A stretch of 64,000 bases of DNA from Neurospora tetraspora. Its lineage: Eukaryota > Ascomycota > Sordariomycetes > Sordariales > Sordariaceae. The translations under genes were made by a program, and so were the position numbers. The stretch is taken from contig NW_026944388.1 of NCBI RefSeq assembly GCF_033439725.1, forward strand, positions 3,596,001 through 3,660,000, read 5' to 3'. The notes beneath the pieces were generated by a model. It was not told the origin of the DNA, did no database searches, and saw nothing but the letters and a program-made list of their open reading frames with translations. Positions 63,028-64,000 of this stretch are shown one piece after another (the stretch's first letter is position 1; each line of letters starts with the position of its first letter).

Positions 63028-64000
63028 GATGCTCGGCCACATAGCCCCCCATCGCAAAATCGAAATCCTAATACTGCTTTATCCCCAATACTGGAAAGTA
63101 CCGCGGTATCCAGTACTTCTGCCCCGAAAACGAAGCGACGGGCAGACCAACTAGAGGAGGAACCATCGGATACATCACAACGGAAACGAGTACGCTTGAC
63201 CCCTGGATTGGGTCCGAATCCTCGACTGTCGCCGAACCGGAAGCCGGTACGACAACCTGTACCGCCACATGTGTCGGATGCTATGGAGAGCCCCGGGGGC
63301 CCAAGGCGCCCAAGGGAGACAACGGACCAGTACCTCAAACAGACGTTTGCTCCTAGTAGGAGACATGATAGCGTGCGATCACCTCATCCAGTTAATTCAT
63401 CTAGACCTGGACCTGGTACAAGCCCACATAGGCCGCCTAGGCAGGCATACCCCGCACCGAGACCTCCAAGCCGCGATGCAGAGAGGAGTGTCACCCGCCC
63501 AGGGCCGAATAAACATCACGACAACGAATTACCCGCTCGAAAGTACTCAATTGGCATTTCGCTACGAGGAGGATTACAAGTCGATTCTCCAAGAAGGAAT
63601 GACTTTGAGAGCCCGGCAGCCGCACGAACCCCAGCTCGGCATCCAAGTCGGCGGCTGTCCTCAGCATCACCCGGTCAAAACTCTTTACACCTGAGTCCCC
63701 ATATCCCGGATGAAGTTCGCGCAATGGACGCTAAGAAGTGTCCAGAAATCTCACCGGAAGAGATGGACATGCTTCGGCAGATATATATTGCTTGTCAGCA
63801 GCACCCGGAAAAGCTGGACGAGTACCGTCAGGAATACAAAGCTTATCAACAACGACTGCAAGCACAGAAGGGTTTAAGCGGAGGGAAACAACCAACCAAC
63901 CCCCAGTCCGCGAGCCCAGTGCCTGAGGTCTCGCCTCGTTCAGCATTTAACAAAACCGAAGTTCATCAACCTCAGCGTGCGCTGGAAGAGGCGCATTTTA
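63028..64000 (+). other. In-frame open extension of Sgf73 after TAG (at least 324 codons)
   Basis: The Sgf73 frame runs on without a stop to the window edge. The first 230 residues are Pro/Ser/Arg-rich with basic patches (TKRRADQ, SQRKRVRL) that look like nuclear signals. Then a helical charged segment follows (EISPEEMDMLRQIYIACQQH, LDEYRQEYKAYQQRLQ), which resembles a small folded domain. No ATG near its start favours a separate gene, although Met codons occur further in. Codon choice is less biased than in the upstream exon. Confidence 0.65.

Overview
The window looks like chromosomal DNA of a filamentous ascomycete, most likely Neurospora or a close relative. The reasons are short GT..AG introns with CTAAC or CTGAC branch sites, fungal orthologues throughout, long gene-free spacers, and two 3.3-3.6 kb blocks of very A+T-rich, stop-riddled DNA with fairly intact inverted ends. 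The last pattern is what repeat-induced point mutation (RIP) leaves behind. Species was assigned by reading, not by a database search.

Layout. 1-2237 (-): 5' part of a conserved nuclear-looking protein. 4588-5084: two small inverted-repeat elements flanked by TA. 5530-6612 (+): Bmt5-type 25S rRNA methyltransferase. 8732-8803 (+): tRNA-Arg(ACG). 13609-15625 (-): five-exon fungal protein (probably DUF2841), almost alone in about 25 kb. 18722-22328: RIP-decayed DNA transposon. 31619-38081 (-): eight-exon full-length Ycf1/MRP-type ABC transporter. 39770-40751 (+): UPF0047/YjbQ protein. 41170-42071 (-): CFIm25 mRNA 3'-processing factor. 43854-47111 (+): SLIP-GC-like large GTPase. 49620-51746 (+): disordered protein with a PP1-docking-like motif. 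52784-54085 (+): glutaminyl cyclase. 54487-57832: RIP-decayed Mutator-like transposon. 58560-59664 (+): PHO85-type CDK. 61636-63027 (+): SAGA deubiquitinase-module subunit Sgf73.

Most striking result. Three genes at the right end carry an in-frame TAG that does not look like an ordinary end. In the GTPase, TAG (44822-44824) replaces an expected tryptophan codon at a point where the frame continues for hundreds of codons. In the CDK, the TAG stop is followed in frame by 265 open codons with a 39-bp repeat whose copies differ almost only by synonymous changes. In Sgf73, the TAG stop is followed in frame by at least 324 open codons running off the window. In all three the TAG adenosine can be drawn in the loop of a small hairpin. 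This fits the UAG-to-UGG A-to-I mRNA editing known from sexual-stage Neurospora and Fusarium, or stop-codon readthrough. It would give long isoforms of a phosphate/cell-cycle CDK, a SAGA subunit and a GTPase. Whether these sites are edited cannot be told from DNA alone.

The other genes are housekeeping: ribosome maturation, mRNA 3' processing, vacuolar detoxification and protein N-terminal modification. No operon-like logic is expected. No virus-like element, CRISPR array or rRNA gene was seen.
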